Shown: in pieces, positions 6,401 to 16,499 of the stretch | Position numbering within the stretch: position 1 is the stretch's first letter | Layout: every line of letters starts with the position of its first letter | Origin: a virus | IMG/VR virus record: IMGVR_UViG_3300030108_001239 | Location: 1-25,119 of that record | DNA: 25,119 nucleotides | Direction: 5' to 3' (one strand) | Notes under the pieces: model-generated | Databases searched by the model: none | What the model was told of the DNA's origin: nothing | The model's input: the letters and a program-made list of their open reading frames with translations, nothing else | Made by a program: the position numbers and the translations under genes

Positions 6401-7839
6401 TCAGTTTTAAGCCCTCCTCTGAGTGAGGGTGTAACTGCTAAATCAATAAGCTTTCCTAATGTAGCTCCAAATAAAAACCCAGTTCCTCCTAATGCTAATC
6501 TTTGCTCAATACCATCTCCTGAATTAAATCCATAAAATCCAGCATCTATACCACCAGCTATTGGAATTGACTTAACGCCTGCTTTAAACAACAGCGAACC
6601 TAAACCATACCCAGTAGGTAACGATCCAATCCCTTCATATAACAAAGCCTGACCAGGATTATGCAATGCAAATTCTGCCTGTCTCTTTCGTATCTTTGCT
6701 ACTTCTGTTTTATAGTCTGCCTCTGGATCAATCATAGACTCAACAAGAGCACGACCTTCATCATACAAACCAAACGAAACTCCTGTAGCAAGAGATTCTA
6801 CTCTGCCTAAAGCATTAGCTTCTTCTCTTTCAAGATACATAGATACAAACTTATCAACTTCTGTAACTTCTCTGTCCTTTGCATCTACACCTGTTGATCT
6901 AAAAATTCCATACGGCTTAGTAACATTACTTACATCATAGTATTCTTCAAGATCTTGATAAAAAGGACTTTGTCCATCTAATATTCGTGTAAGAGCGTGT
7001 TGTCTAGCTGTATTTAATATGTTGACTTGAAATGGATCAGAAGTATCAAACCTTTGGTTTTTATCCATTGAAAGCATAAAGTCTATTGCCGGTTGACTTT
7101 GACCAGGCACAAAAAGAGGTATTAAAGTATTAGGGCCAAACTCCTTTACAGAAAATCCAAGGTCAGTAGAAAACTCTGTAACAGTTTCGTTTCTTTCATT
7201 TGTAAATGGCCCAAGAAATCCAGATGGAGATTTCAATGACCCATCTTCTCTAACACCAGCAGACAAAATCCTATTTTTGCTATAAAGATCTGGCCGCAAA
7301 TAAGCAAGAACAAACTCTTCAATAGCAGCTCTATATCCACCAACTTCTTTGTTTGCTTTGTTACTGCCAACCTCATGATGTTGAGACAGCCCAGTATTTA
7401 AATCAGGAAAAGCGGCCCACTCTAAACCCATTTGTTTTGCAGTCTGCTGTATTAATCCATCAATATCGTCTGTCCCGCCATTGTCCTTAATGGCTATTCG
7501 CATTCTGTTTTCTATAAGAGCATCAGCAAGCATATCTTGCCCCCGCTCATCAAACACAAAACTTGGATTAAATTTCTTTGGGTTTTGTTGCATCAACATA
7601 TCTAAGGTATTACCAATAATTTGGTATCTACCCATTGCGCTTGACTCAACTCCATAATCATTACGGACCGTTCTTTGTAGCTCTCTAATTTCCTCAAGAG
7701 TTTTATTCGTTAAATCAAGCTCCAAACCACCATGTATCACGTTATATGACGGACCTTCTCCGCTAGAAACGTAATCTCTAAATGTAGAAAATCGATCAAC
7801 AGGACCGCTTGCTAAACTAGTTGTTTGTTGAATTGCCAT
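3475..7839 (-). CDS. Giant internal virion protein with N-terminal muralytic domain, 1454 aa
   Basis: This is probably carried inside the virion and ejected to help DNA cross the cell envelope, like T7 gp16. Residues 17-160 resemble lambda-endolysin-type lytic transglycosylase/muramidase domains: FSTFRDYVSSGEG with candidate catalytic Glu28, YNVIHGG (32-38), then SSAMGRYQII (66-75) and a later FDERGQDMLADALI stretch. Residues about 395-475 hold a Gly/Ala-rich hydrophobic zone that could form membrane-inserting helices, and there is a second such zone near the C-terminus (about 1310-1330). The long middle is helical and polar without a recognisable domain. AGGA lies eight bases before the ATG. 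It is the last gene of the late operon, after two other internal-virion candidates, which is where podoviruses place such proteins. The function of most of its length is unknown. Confidence 0.65.
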   Translation of the reverse strand: MAIQQTTSLASGPVDRFSTFRDYVSSGEGPSYNVIHGGLELDLTNKTLEEIRELQRTVRNDYGVESSAMGRYQIIGNTLDMLMQQNPKKFNPSFVFDERGQDMLADALIENRMRIAIKDNGGTDDIDGLIQQTAKQMGLEWAAFPDLNTGLSQHHEVGSNKANKEVGGYRAAIEEFVLAYLRPDLYSKNRILSAGVREDGSLKSPSGFLGPFTNERNETVTEFSTDLGFSVKEFGPNTLIPLFVPGQSQPAIDFMLSMDKNQRFDTSDPFQVNILNTARQHALTRILDGQSPFYQDLEEYYDVSNVTKPYGIFRSTGVDAKDREVTEVDKFVSMYLEREEANALGRVESLATGVSFGLYDEGRALVESMIDPEADYKTEVAKIRKRQAEFALHNPGQALLYEGIGSLPTGYGLGSLLFKAGVKSIPIAGGIDAGFYGFNSGDGIEQRLALGGTGFLFGATLGKLIDLAVTPSLRGGLKTEADLLADGELPVDPNLANADIQKARATALFSQVGFDDITSSTKIMSEISKNAKYQPQVGSSDFFDEAGLPRVFGLDNFPDLVDSFQQTPFVWFTQDGKLIFDSDDFMNIPQEYFEGKLGPNASGFDPAEQFVKETGAIRAFWGMAGGVTPDGVGPRAANQATGEAPAFQFDLLDNVPLTTLQIRAIKDFENNIPIMMQDMSIPIALEPNPFMGTRVTQSTASIPNERPDTFPFREVTARQLLEEQIKTLDREVLASTQTFGEFSEALTDTAAYFYNDKVTGVDDMLTRKVGPEVGFGYQRSDIKALTTQTKEMQKLVRNMPPIMRMINESGEMKGILLDYGSGQLIPRKELAEYFKMRDKLPEKWRKTAEEDMRQKSIARLNELLSDHMNSDQRNVVNAYINWSYKKNKALNKPVHGAEFDDGITFLHSSLIKELRDKIKAERGIDDTRMTQLFDDPAFQTRTRGRYLDPNDPKRPNPGDYENPLISDMQRLFNMERLAQLQKQFAVDVEPALKLKKAKFLQDRGYYDVTDPVSGYTLSSKQMRALEKQADRLVLTTDEFMDAFQDTLNKKGISEEGALFARNAIADNIIGQGQAPHPLVQSANSLSYATTLAGFMSGVLNIADVPMIGAKYGGAAVAEGLQVLNPFKSIPSPDLKKMGLDAQVMGEFTDALNLQISNKQGWMARQAELTRKSAEYLMKGSLFTAFDQIGKRGVMRGILKAAVDGLDNGFLERHFGHYFNPVELRMIRSELAEHGIDWRQYSKEGGALIEEMLAGGLGQQQLISGSGRAAAWGRHPNLRPLWALRGFVIKQQALFLREVVDNIKKGNHEEAIKFLGRYALFGAGGYAVINEGRQFIFGDGDMSVSGLMRGYGDAWASILTLNTLGLNDYQYGRIQEAGILQAIIEGLYPLPLSRGWDIASQAVKVLDGDQPVSTLVNETLPIVKQGARGVRNVTPEGSVLNDAADDWLRRNYNSD

Positions 7840-7844
7840 TTAAA

Positions 7845-9659
7845 CTATCCTGCTGGGTAGCCCATCGTAGAAACCGCTGTTGGAGAAGGCATTATTGTAT
7901 TTGCTTTTTGTCTTAACGCTTCAGCTTGTGCGGCTCTAACTACTGCTGATGCTCGTTCTACAGTAGCTCTATCTTGATAAAGACGATCCAACCTAGCATT
8001 GCTTACTTCTTTTTTTCCGCCTTGCGTTGCTTCTAATCTAATTACTTCCCTTACTGCCTTTTCAAACTGCTCTGCCATAGGTGCATTGGCTGCTCTACGC
8101 GCATCAACTCTATCTTGAACTGACCTACTAAATTTTATTTCATTAGGCATTTGCTCAATAACAACATCTTCAATAGCCTGCCGATAACCAATGTTTGGGT
8201 CTGCAAGTAACTTAGAAGATAGTTTGTTTAAGAACTTAGTATATGTAGCCTGATCGCTTGCATCATCAGATCTACTTAAACTAAGCAACTCGTCATATAT
8301 TCCATCATTAAACGTAAACCTTATGCGGTTGCTATCAGGGTCAGAAAAATACATTTGCATTGCTGTATCAGCATCTTGTTTTGCTTGGCTTTCCCTAAAT
8401 GCAACACTTTTACGCCTTGTCATTTCAGGGTCATAAATGCTTCTAAATGCTTTTACACTGCGCCTTTTAGTAGAAGCACCAGCATTAGGATCATTTATCC
8501 CAGCAATAATTAATTCATCAAACATACTTTCGTTATCTTCAAAGAATACTTTTTCTTCTTCAGTAAGCTCTCCTAAAGGACGGCTGTCTTGACCTTCTAA
8601 TCTAAGAAGATTGTCTATTTCTGTTAAAGCAAACTCCTTCATTAACAAAGGCAAATGATCTGGATCTTCTGCTGGTAAATTTAATCGACGCTCTAATTCT
8701 CTTTTTGGATCTTCAAAGTTAGTAACTAAAACAGCAGACAACGACTTAGCGGCTGATGCCAATTGAGAATTTCTTTGTTCTCTTTGCATTCTTGCTCGAT
8801 TAAAACGGCTGTTATCAACCCCATCTACTAAAGCAGGATAAAACTTTAACGCTGCATCTAAATCACCTTGACCACCAGGGCGGGTTCTTGCTATTTCTAT
8901 TAGGCTGTCTGTAAGCTCTTGCACTCTCTTTACGTTTTCTGGAGAGTTACGCTCATCCATGGCAAAGTTTGCAATTTCAGTTAGCTCAAGCTCAATATTT
9001 TCTTGTGCTGAGTTTAAACTTACATTTTCTATACGCTCTGCTTCATTGCGTATAGCGCCTTCATTGCGAATACTTTGAGCTTTTGCCGCTACATATGCAC
9101 TTTCACCAGCAGGATATTGGTCTACAAACTCTTTTTGCGACTTTCCTTGAGAAACAGCTAAGTTAGCCGCATTTTGTATGCGTTGTGGTATTTGTGAAAT
9201 AAGTTGATCTGCCGCACTTAAAGCTCTACCTTGAACCTCAGAGTCCAAACCAGCAGATGCAACTGCATCTCCTAAAAATGTTTCTAAATTTTGTCGAGTA
9301 GTAAGTCTTTCTTCTACTGTTCTTTTGGGATCTCGTAACTCTGCCAAAAACCCTTGAATAGTTGCAGCGTTTGCTTTATTAACGCCGCGTTGCTGTGCTT
9401 TTTGAGCAGCAGCTAAAAGCTGTGGATTATTTATAGCTCGTGCTCGCTCTAATGAGTAGTTAATAATAGCGTTTGGATCGCCACTATCTGCTATCTTTGT
9501 CATTTCTGATTCTTGTGTTTTTGCATCTAATGTTTGCGGCATTAAACCACCAAACATTGATGCTTGGCCTAGCTCGCGTAAATATGAAGGGTTAGCCAAA
9601 GCATTTCCTACATTACGGCTAAAGCCAAACTGACCCGATCTTCTGCCAAATAAAGACAT
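7845..9659 (-). CDS. Internal virion protein candidate, helical, 604 aa
   Basis: I recognise no named domain. The protein is highly charged, almost wholly alpha-helical by composition, with repeated Ala/Glu/Arg/Gln stretches (for example residues 60-250 and 520-590) compatible with coiled coils. No signal peptide or transmembrane helix is present. Start ATG at 9659 has GAGG eight bases upstream; the stop lies five bases before the start of the 1454-aa gene. Position between a 357-aa Ala-rich protein and the giant muralytic protein matches the internal-core block of short-tailed phages (T7 gp14-gp15-gp16 order). By analogy it would be the gp15-like soluble core protein; this is inference from order, size and composition. 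Confidence 0.55.
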   Translation of the reverse strand: MSLFGRRSGQFGFSRNVGNALANPSYLRELGQASMFGGLMPQTLDAKTQESEMTKIADSGDPNAIINYSLERARAINNPQLLAAAQKAQQRGVNKANAATIQGFLAELRDPKRTVEERLTTRQNLETFLGDAVASAGLDSEVQGRALSAADQLISQIPQRIQNAANLAVSQGKSQKEFVDQYPAGESAYVAAKAQSIRNEGAIRNEAERIENVSLNSAQENIELELTEIANFAMDERNSPENVKRVQELTDSLIEIARTRPGGQGDLDAALKFYPALVDGVDNSRFNRARMQREQRNSQLASAAKSLSAVLVTNFEDPKRELERRLNLPAEDPDHLPLLMKEFALTEIDNLLRLEGQDSRPLGELTEEEKVFFEDNESMFDELIIAGINDPNAGASTKRRSVKAFRSIYDPEMTRRKSVAFRESQAKQDADTAMQMYFSDPDSNRIRFTFNDGIYDELLSLSRSDDASDQATYTKFLNKLSSKLLADPNIGYRQAIEDVVIEQMPNEIKFSRSVQDRVDARRAANAPMAEQFEKAVREVIRLEATQGGKKEVSNARLDRLYQDRATVERASAVVRAAQAEALRQKANTIMPSPTAVSTMGYPAG

Positions 9660-9669
9660 TAATTAATCC

Positions 9670-10743
9670 TCAAGTAAAAATATCGTTTAGCATTTCTATA
9701 AGACCGCCACTTTCATCGTCTTTTACAGGACTTAATGCGCCAGCTAACAATCCAGATCCAATAGTACCCATAAGATTTGCCTGACCAACACCAGACTGCA
9801 GGAGTGCTTCCAAACCGCCCATAGATGCTTCACCAAACAAACCAGTGCCGTACAGCTGTCCACGTTGCGCTACCTGAGATGCAAGCAAACCTTGACGCAA
9901 TCCTGCTAAAACCTGAGTTTCTGGCCTGTATGCCGCTTCAAGAGCCTTCAGGCCCATGCCCTGTTCTGCGGCTTGAAGTCCAAGATTTCCTGCTAGCAAC
10001 CTACCACTTAAGCCAAAAGCATCAGAAGCTAGTTTTGCCTGATTCATTCTTTCTAGTTCAGCTTGCTCTATAGCCATAACTGCAGCTCTGTTTTTAGCTT
10101 CTTCTTGAGCTTGAGCCAAAGCTAATTGCTCAGATGTACCACCATACATAGCGGTATTTACACCAAGCCTTCCCTGGTTAAAGAGCCTTTCTTCTAACGC
10201 TAATCTAGCCCTTTCTTCTTCTGGTCTTTGGATAGTTCTAAGTCTATTAAATATCCTTTGCTCTCTATCTGCTCTTGATCCAGCAGGAATAGCGCTAAAC
10301 ATTGCATTAGCTCTATTTAAAACGTTCCTGCCGGCGGCTTCTAACCCTGCCGATCCTGACGCATCAGTACCAACAATTGCCCTACGTCTCGCATCTTCAA
10401 GTAACTTATTTTTAAGTAACTGTTCGCCAGCACTTAGGTCAGTCATAACACTGCCTTCAGGGCCAACGTCTACACCAGAGCTGAAATACTGAGAAGGCGT
10501 ACCAGATGTTGAGCCTACTCCTACGCTAAATGGCTTAAACTGAGCATCAGCCCTGCCTAGCTCTCCTATCTCAAGCGCACCTCTTTGAGCGGCTTCTCCA
10601 ATATCTCCAAGACGGTTATAAGCACTATTAACAGCAGCAAGACCACCAGTAACTGCCGCAGTAGTTCCTAAGTTTTCAAGAAGGCTACTTCCAATATCTA
10701 ATAAACCGCCTCCTATTCTGCCAATTAAATTCTCATCGCTCAT
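9670..10743 (-). CDS. Internal virion protein candidate, Ala/Gly-rich, 357 aa
   Basis: The N-terminus (residues about 5-45) is a Gly/Ala-rich amphipathic or hydrophobic segment, with GGGLLDIGSSLLENLG and a following AAVTGGLAAVNSAY run, and could insert in membranes. After it comes FKPFSVGVGSTSG, a pattern I associate with marine phage structural proteins, then a long helical region rich in Ala, Gln and Leu (about 110-320), and a second small Gly-rich hydrophobic patch near residue 325-340. This resembles the smaller internal protein (gp14-like) that forms the outer-membrane channel on infection, which is an inference from layout. The start at 10743 overlaps the stop of the tail-nozzle gene in ATGA. 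Alternative: a tail-associated assembly protein. Confidence 0.55.
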   Translation of the reverse strand: MSDENLIGRIGGGLLDIGSSLLENLGTTAAVTGGLAAVNSAYNRLGDIGEAAQRGALEIGELGRADAQFKPFSVGVGSTSGTPSQYFSSGVDVGPEGSVMTDLSAGEQLLKNKLLEDARRRAIVGTDASGSAGLEAAGRNVLNRANAMFSAIPAGSRADREQRIFNRLRTIQRPEEERARLALEERLFNQGRLGVNTAMYGGTSEQLALAQAQEEAKNRAAVMAIEQAELERMNQAKLASDAFGLSGRLLAGNLGLQAAEQGMGLKALEAAYRPETQVLAGLRQGLLASQVAQRGQLYGTGLFGEASMGGLEALLQSGVGQANLMGTIGSGLLAGALSPVKDDESGGLIEMLNDIFT

Positions 10744-12257
10744 AATGTTCTACCTAATAACGCCAACACGTTAAAGTCCTGTATTGATATTGAATTACCA
10801 TTAATTTCAGTTTCAAAGCCTACTGTGACAACATTGCCATAGCCAGTGGTGTTAATAGATTTGCGATTAATTACTTCGCCTTCAGTAAACTCACCAACAG
10901 TGTATTCTGTCTCTCCATAAAACGCTGGCGTTCCACTTGATGATTGGTAGCTTGCAACATTGCTAGTTAATGCAAAGTCATAACCCCACTTAAGAAAAAG
11001 GTTTGTATTAGACCCACCTATAATTGTAGGCCTAATCTTTTTAAGAAACTTAATCTTGCTAGCATCTCCAAATGTTAAACCTGGGCTAGAGTACCTAAAT
11101 ATAAAACCACTGCCAGCATCAGTAGATCCGGTATAAGTGCCAATACCACTTGTGGAGCCTATATACACATCGCCATTTCTATCTCTAGCAAATGATTTAA
11201 AGTTAACGCCAGGCCACTTAGTCACTCGATATGACCCGTTCTCTAATACGCCTCGCAAGTCAAAACAGTAAATAAGATTGCTATCTGGAAAGCCAATTAA
11301 AAAGAAATAGTTTTCAGGACTATATACAGATGTTAGTGGGCTAGTTTTAGCCGCAATTGTTGCAATTAAATCTTGCTTTACATTTCTGCTCAAATCATTA
11401 ATAGGCAGTGACTTTTCTTGTATTGATCGACCTAGACTTCTAAGTCCGTCCTGACTGAGAAAAAATAGATCATTACCAACAGCCTTAACTGTTTTCCTAT
11501 CCACACAGCCAACACCTGGAATTGTGTCGCTCAATGCCATGCTTGCAGGAGAGTCTGCTCCTGAATAGATAATTATGTTTTGTTCGCCAAATACAACAAG
11601 TAAGCCATTGTGCGCGGCTAATGCTACAATCTTGTCAAAACCATTTGGCCATACTTTTGCTACGTCAATATTGCCACTAGATCCACCACTAAAAGCATTG
11701 CCATCTAGTAAGTCAGACCAATAAATAATTGTGTCATTACTAGCATTACCAGCAATAAATAACCTACCAAAAGCCGCAATAGCCTCATGTGCCTTAAAGG
11801 TAGCATTAGTAGCGCCGCCATTGGCTACCGTAAATGTCCTAACCCCATTGCTATTGTCATAAACAAGAGGGTCAAAACCTCTTTGAAAGAAATACGCCTT
11901 ATCATTAAAGGTTACAATCTTCCAATCATTAGCAGTAATTGTATAAGACCCTGGAGTTGCGTCCGTTAAGGTAGTAGTGCCAGTTAAAATCTTATTATTG
12001 CCAGTGCTGAAAATTACTTCATTACCAGCACTGTCATAAAATTCATGTATGTTATGTATATAATCAGAACCTAAAGCTGTTTTATTTGTTGTTAGTACAC
12101 TATTGCCTTTTCTAGAAGCAAGACGGCCTTCTTTGTCTATTACTGCATTGTCAGCAATCTCAGCAAATGCAGTGTCTTGAGCAATAGGAGAATCTTCAGT
12201 ATTTATTCCCCTGAAACCTGGACTCATCAAACTTATGTTTTGTAATGCTTGTGCCAT
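10740..12257 (-). CDS. Tail nozzle / tail-stabilisation protein (P22 gp10- or T7 gp12-like), 505 aa
   Basis: This likely forms the six-subunit nozzle at the end of the short tail. The N-terminus reads SPGFRGINTEDSPIAQDTAFAE...NAVIDKEGRLASRKG, the typical opening of podovirus nozzle proteins in which a strand with R-x-R/K-x-G follows a list of residues named for the contact to the adaptor. The rest is beta-rich with repeated hydrophobic and Gly/Asn turns, including FGRLFIAGN, ALAAHNGLLVVFGEQNIIIY and VGNDLFFLSQDGLRSL, consistent with a beta-propeller. Size is close to P22 gp10 (about 470 aa). It sits directly after the adaptor gene, the standard order. The ribosome-binding site is weak (AGG, eight bases). 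Whether it is nearer to gp10 or gp12 cannot be told by eye. Confidence 0.68.
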   Translation of the reverse strand: MAQALQNISLMSPGFRGINTEDSPIAQDTAFAEIADNAVIDKEGRLASRKGNSVLTTNKTALGSDYIHNIHEFYDSAGNEVIFSTGNNKILTGTTTLTDATPGSYTITANDWKIVTFNDKAYFFQRGFDPLVYDNSNGVRTFTVANGGATNATFKAHEAIAAFGRLFIAGNASNDTIIYWSDLLDGNAFSGGSSGNIDVAKVWPNGFDKIVALAAHNGLLVVFGEQNIIIYSGADSPASMALSDTIPGVGCVDRKTVKAVGNDLFFLSQDGLRSLGRSIQEKSLPINDLSRNVKQDLIATIAAKTSPLTSVYSPENYFFLIGFPDSNLIYCFDLRGVLENGSYRVTKWPGVNFKSFARDRNGDVYIGSTSGIGTYTGSTDAGSGFIFRYSSPGLTFGDASKIKFLKKIRPTIIGGSNTNLFLKWGYDFALTSNVASYQSSSGTPAFYGETEYTVGEFTEGEVINRKSINTTGYGNVVTVGFETEINGNSISIQDFNVLALLGRTL

Positions 12258-12265
12258 ATCAAAAC

Positions 12266-12912
12266 CTAAGGAGTATAAAAGATAGTTTCTTCAGGATGTT
12301 TTTGTGCATCTAAAGCAATAGCATCTGACAAATGCTTATCAGCAATAGCAAAATACTCTGCTGTAGATGTTCCTCCGGTTTCTCCTCTTTCTCTTGCAAG
12401 CAATGCTATAGCCATATGCAACACAGGAGTGCTTGGTATTGCAAGGGTGTCGCCATTTGCTGATAAGGCTACATTTCTCAAAACCACTTTGGCTCGTAAT
12501 GTATAGGCTTTATCAGGGGTTGGATAAATCTTAATCTGACAATCATCGCTTGCATCTAATCCACTATAGGTATAGTACTGCGGAGCACCTGTAACAGTAT
12601 TCTGTATATATTCTTTATCATCAAACCACTCTTGAGTTTGATATTCCATTTGCAAATTTGATGTGTCATTAATTAAATTAAGTAACTTGCCTTCACTTCT
12701 AAAACCAGTAAGAGAATAAAGGTTATCGTCAGCAGATGTTGTAATAGTTAACGTGCTACGCAGTGCAGACCAATCCCATGCAGTTTCCACAAGATCTTTG
12801 GCATCATTAATAAAGTCACCAACCATCTTGCTGTACGCATCTGCAGATACATTAGTTACCTCATCTTCTCGTAATCTACGAAGTACGCCATTGCAAATAT
12901 CTAAATACGTCA

Positions 12913-12913
<1 letters not shown>
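12266..12913 (-). CDS. Head-tail adaptor (P22 gp4 / T7 gp11-like), 215 aa
   Basis: The protein probably forms the ring between portal and tail nozzle. It begins MTYLDICNGVLRRLREDEV, then a helix KMVGDFINDAKDLVETAWDWSALRSTL, followed by a beta-rich middle (residues 55-150) and C-terminal helix with LLARERGETGG. The opening helix pair with the A-W-x-W/F segment is typical of podovirus adaptors annotated as tail tubular protein A or gp4-like. Start ATG at 12913 overlaps the stop of the low-complexity protein by one base (TAATG), showing coupling. The nozzle gene follows after 8 bases. Size and neighbours both match; distant homologues vary too much to name one family. Confidence 0.62.
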
Positions 12914-14907
<1,994 letters not shown>

Positions 14908-14909
14908 TA

Positions 14910-15287
14910 TTACTTACCTCTTAGCTTCATGAGCTTATTAGCACCACGGATTCCAAAGCTAGCAGATACCGCCAAAAATAATAAATACTGATACCAATCT
15001 GGAAGAGTATCCAAAGCGTCAAAACCATCAGAAACCCTAATAAGAATATCGGGATCATCAATGACAATAGAGTAACCAACACAGAGGAGAGGGATAGCCA
15101 AGATAATTGTCCAGAACTCATCCTTCCAGCTATTCGCGGAAGCATCAGCCATCTTTTCTTCCCAGGTGGCTGTATTGCTAATAACTTCCATCTTGGCTTT
15201 ATGTTTTGCTTGAGACTGCTCATGTCTGTTATCCATCCATGACTTAGCAAGATTAGCTATTGGACCAACTAAAAACTGTAAAGCCAT
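14910..15287 (-). CDS. Putative holin with two membrane helices, 125 aa
   Basis: This probably makes the inner-membrane lesion that starts lysis. Residues about 1-50 are a charged helix (Lys/His/Glu-rich); a conserved-looking SWKDEFWT precedes the first membrane helix at about 57-78; a second lies at about 97-117, followed by a short basic tail ending KLMKLRGK. The amphipathic leader plus W-K-D-E before a helix resembles holins of the gene-transfer-agent three-helix family, though only two clear helices are seen here. The start ATG (15287) overlaps the stop of the 70-aa membrane protein by one base (TAATG). It is the last of three adjacent membrane-protein genes. A non-lysis membrane protein is possible. 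Confidence 0.6.
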   Translation of the reverse strand: MALQFLVGPIANLAKSWMDNRHEQSQAKHKAKMEVISNTATWEEKMADASANSWKDEFWTIILAIPLLCVGYSIVIDDPDILIRVSDGFDALDTLPDWYQYLLFLAVSASFGIRGANKLMKLRGK

Positions 15288-15499
15288 TAGTCATACTCCT
15301 TAACAAACCGACCCTTAGAGTCACGTTTTTGTTTACGGCCTGCTAATTGCTGAACTGTGTCAGTTTCCCAAATACGAATAGACACCCAGATAATAGTAAA
15401 TAGGGCAGATAAAGGTGGAAGAATGGCAGAGATCGTGCCAAGCACAGTGGCAAAACTCAAAGTATCTATAATCTGTTTAGTTGGCTCTTCGATATTCAT
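15287..15499 (-). CDS. Small single-helix membrane protein, class II holin-like, 70 aa
   Basis: A short polar N-terminus (MNIEEPTKQII) is followed by one long hydrophobic segment (about residues 13-43, broken by a Pro-Pro at 28-29) and a basic C-terminus with GRKQKRDSKGRF. Size and layout match small podovirus holins such as T7 gp17.5 (67 aa). The Pro pair may give a hairpin or kinked helix. Start ATG at 15499 overlaps the previous stop (ATGA). With the 125-aa protein it may form a holin/antiholin pair; which one makes the lesion cannot be told. Confidence 0.58.
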   Translation of the reverse strand: MNIEEPTKQIIDTLSFATVLGTISAILPPLSALFTIIWVSIRIWETDTVQQLAGRKQKRDSKGRFVKEYD

Positions 15500-15972
15500 T
15501 CTTTATCCATCACTGCTTTTACAATTATGCTAATTAACCAAGCCGCCGCACCTGTTAAAAGTGCAATCCAGGTTGATTTAACCGCTGTATCTCTAGCTTC
15601 CTGCTGTGCATAAACCTCTCTTTCTCGTTGTGCCTGCACCTCTTTCATGCACCTTCGGTATTCCTCTAAGCCTTCGTTCCCATATGCGTACTGCAAAAGA
15701 GTCACTATCTCTTTCCGTTGATTTTCAATCCGTTTTTTAGCAGCAAACATCTGTGCAGCTTCTGCCTCAACGGAACGAGAAAAAACAACTTCCTTAAAAG
15801 GGTTTGCACGTTTTTTTTGACGTTGACTTGCATACAAAATATCTGATGCATGACCCTGCCATCTAGCTACTACTTGAAAAGTATCCTCTATTGACTTGCC
15901 AGCTTCGATAAATGCTCTGACCCCTGCATACGCTTTTGTAGCTGCCGCCGCTGCCGTAATTGGGTCGATCAT
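15496..15972 (-). CDS. C-terminally anchored membrane protein of the lysis region, 158 aa
   Basis: The N-terminus has an Ala-rich amphipathic helix (residues 5-35). The middle (about 55-125) is a charged helix rich in Arg, Lys, Glu and Gln, suited to a coiled coil. One clear membrane helix lies at about 134-153 (WIALLTGAAAWLISIIV), followed by a five-residue tail. No lipobox or cleavable signal is present, so it does not look like a classical spanin, whose inner subunit is anchored at the N-terminus. It is the first gene of a three-gene membrane-protein block, coupled to the 70-aa protein by ATGA. A role in lysis timing is inferred only from location. Confidence 0.6.
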   Translation of the reverse strand: MIDPITAAAAATKAYAGVRAFIEAGKSIEDTFQVVARWQGHASDILYASQRQKKRANPFKEVVFSRSVEAEAAQMFAAKKRIENQRKEIVTLLQYAYGNEGLEEYRRCMKEVQAQREREVYAQQEARDTAVKSTWIALLTGAAAWLISIIVKAVMDKE

Positions 15973-15987
15973 TACTACACCCCATAA

Positions 15988-16491
15988 TTATGGCTTCTCA
16001 GGCCAGGTTATTGTGCTAGGAAAACCAGCTTGCTGTGGCACATTACGCAAAGCCTGCCTATAAGTTGCCATTTCTGATGACATAGTTACATCAGATAGTC
16101 CGTAATAGTCTGTATCTTTTAACAAGTCATTTCTTTTATTTCTTGCTGACAAAGCCAAAGAATCAGTATCGGCTTTTGTTTTTGCTGCAAGCTGTTCCTC
16201 TGCGGTAACTGTTGTTTCGTTGCCTTCGCTATCGGTAACTGTGTAGTCTTTAAACAAAGCCTCGACTGACCACGCATAAACCCACTGACCATCAGAGTTT
16301 TTAACTGTTCCTGACTGGACTGCTTTTTGGTTGCTTTCTACAGATGGAGGATCAGACTTATAAATAGGATCTACTCCAAGACTGTCAAGCGTTGCTTGCG
16401 TCCATATGCTAGGCAAAGAGGTATTTTTGTATTTATTTTTTAAGGCAACTGTGTTGTAAATTGCTCCGTCACTTCTATCTCTATAGTCCAT
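15988..16491 (-). CDS. Tail-fibre assembly chaperone-like protein (phage tail APC domain), 167 aa
   Basis: The C-terminal 60 residues show the pattern RNKRNDLLKDTDYYGLSD, YRQALRNVPQQ and GFPSTITWPEKP, which is the hallmark of the phage tail assembly chaperone (APC) domain: R-x-x-R-N-x-L-L, T-D, Y-R-Q-A-L-R, and a final W-P-x-K-P. The N-terminal half has a WVYAWSVE segment and then a long helix with AKTKADTD. These proteins help fold or trimerise adjacent fibre proteins and are usually encoded next to them, as here. I prefer ATG at 16491 to the upstream GTG at 16503, because GAGG lies six bases before the ATG, while the GTG has none. The translated product then begins MDYRDRSDG. Confidence 0.8.
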   Translation of the reverse strand: MDYRDRSDGAIYNTVALKNKYKNTSLPSIWTQATLDSLGVDPIYKSDPPSVESNQKAVQSGTVKNSDGQWVYAWSVEALFKDYTVTDSEGNETTVTAEEQLAAKTKADTDSLALSARNKRNDLLKDTDYYGLSDVTMSSEMATYRQALRNVPQQAGFPSTITWPEKP

Positions 16492-16499
16492 TACATGCC

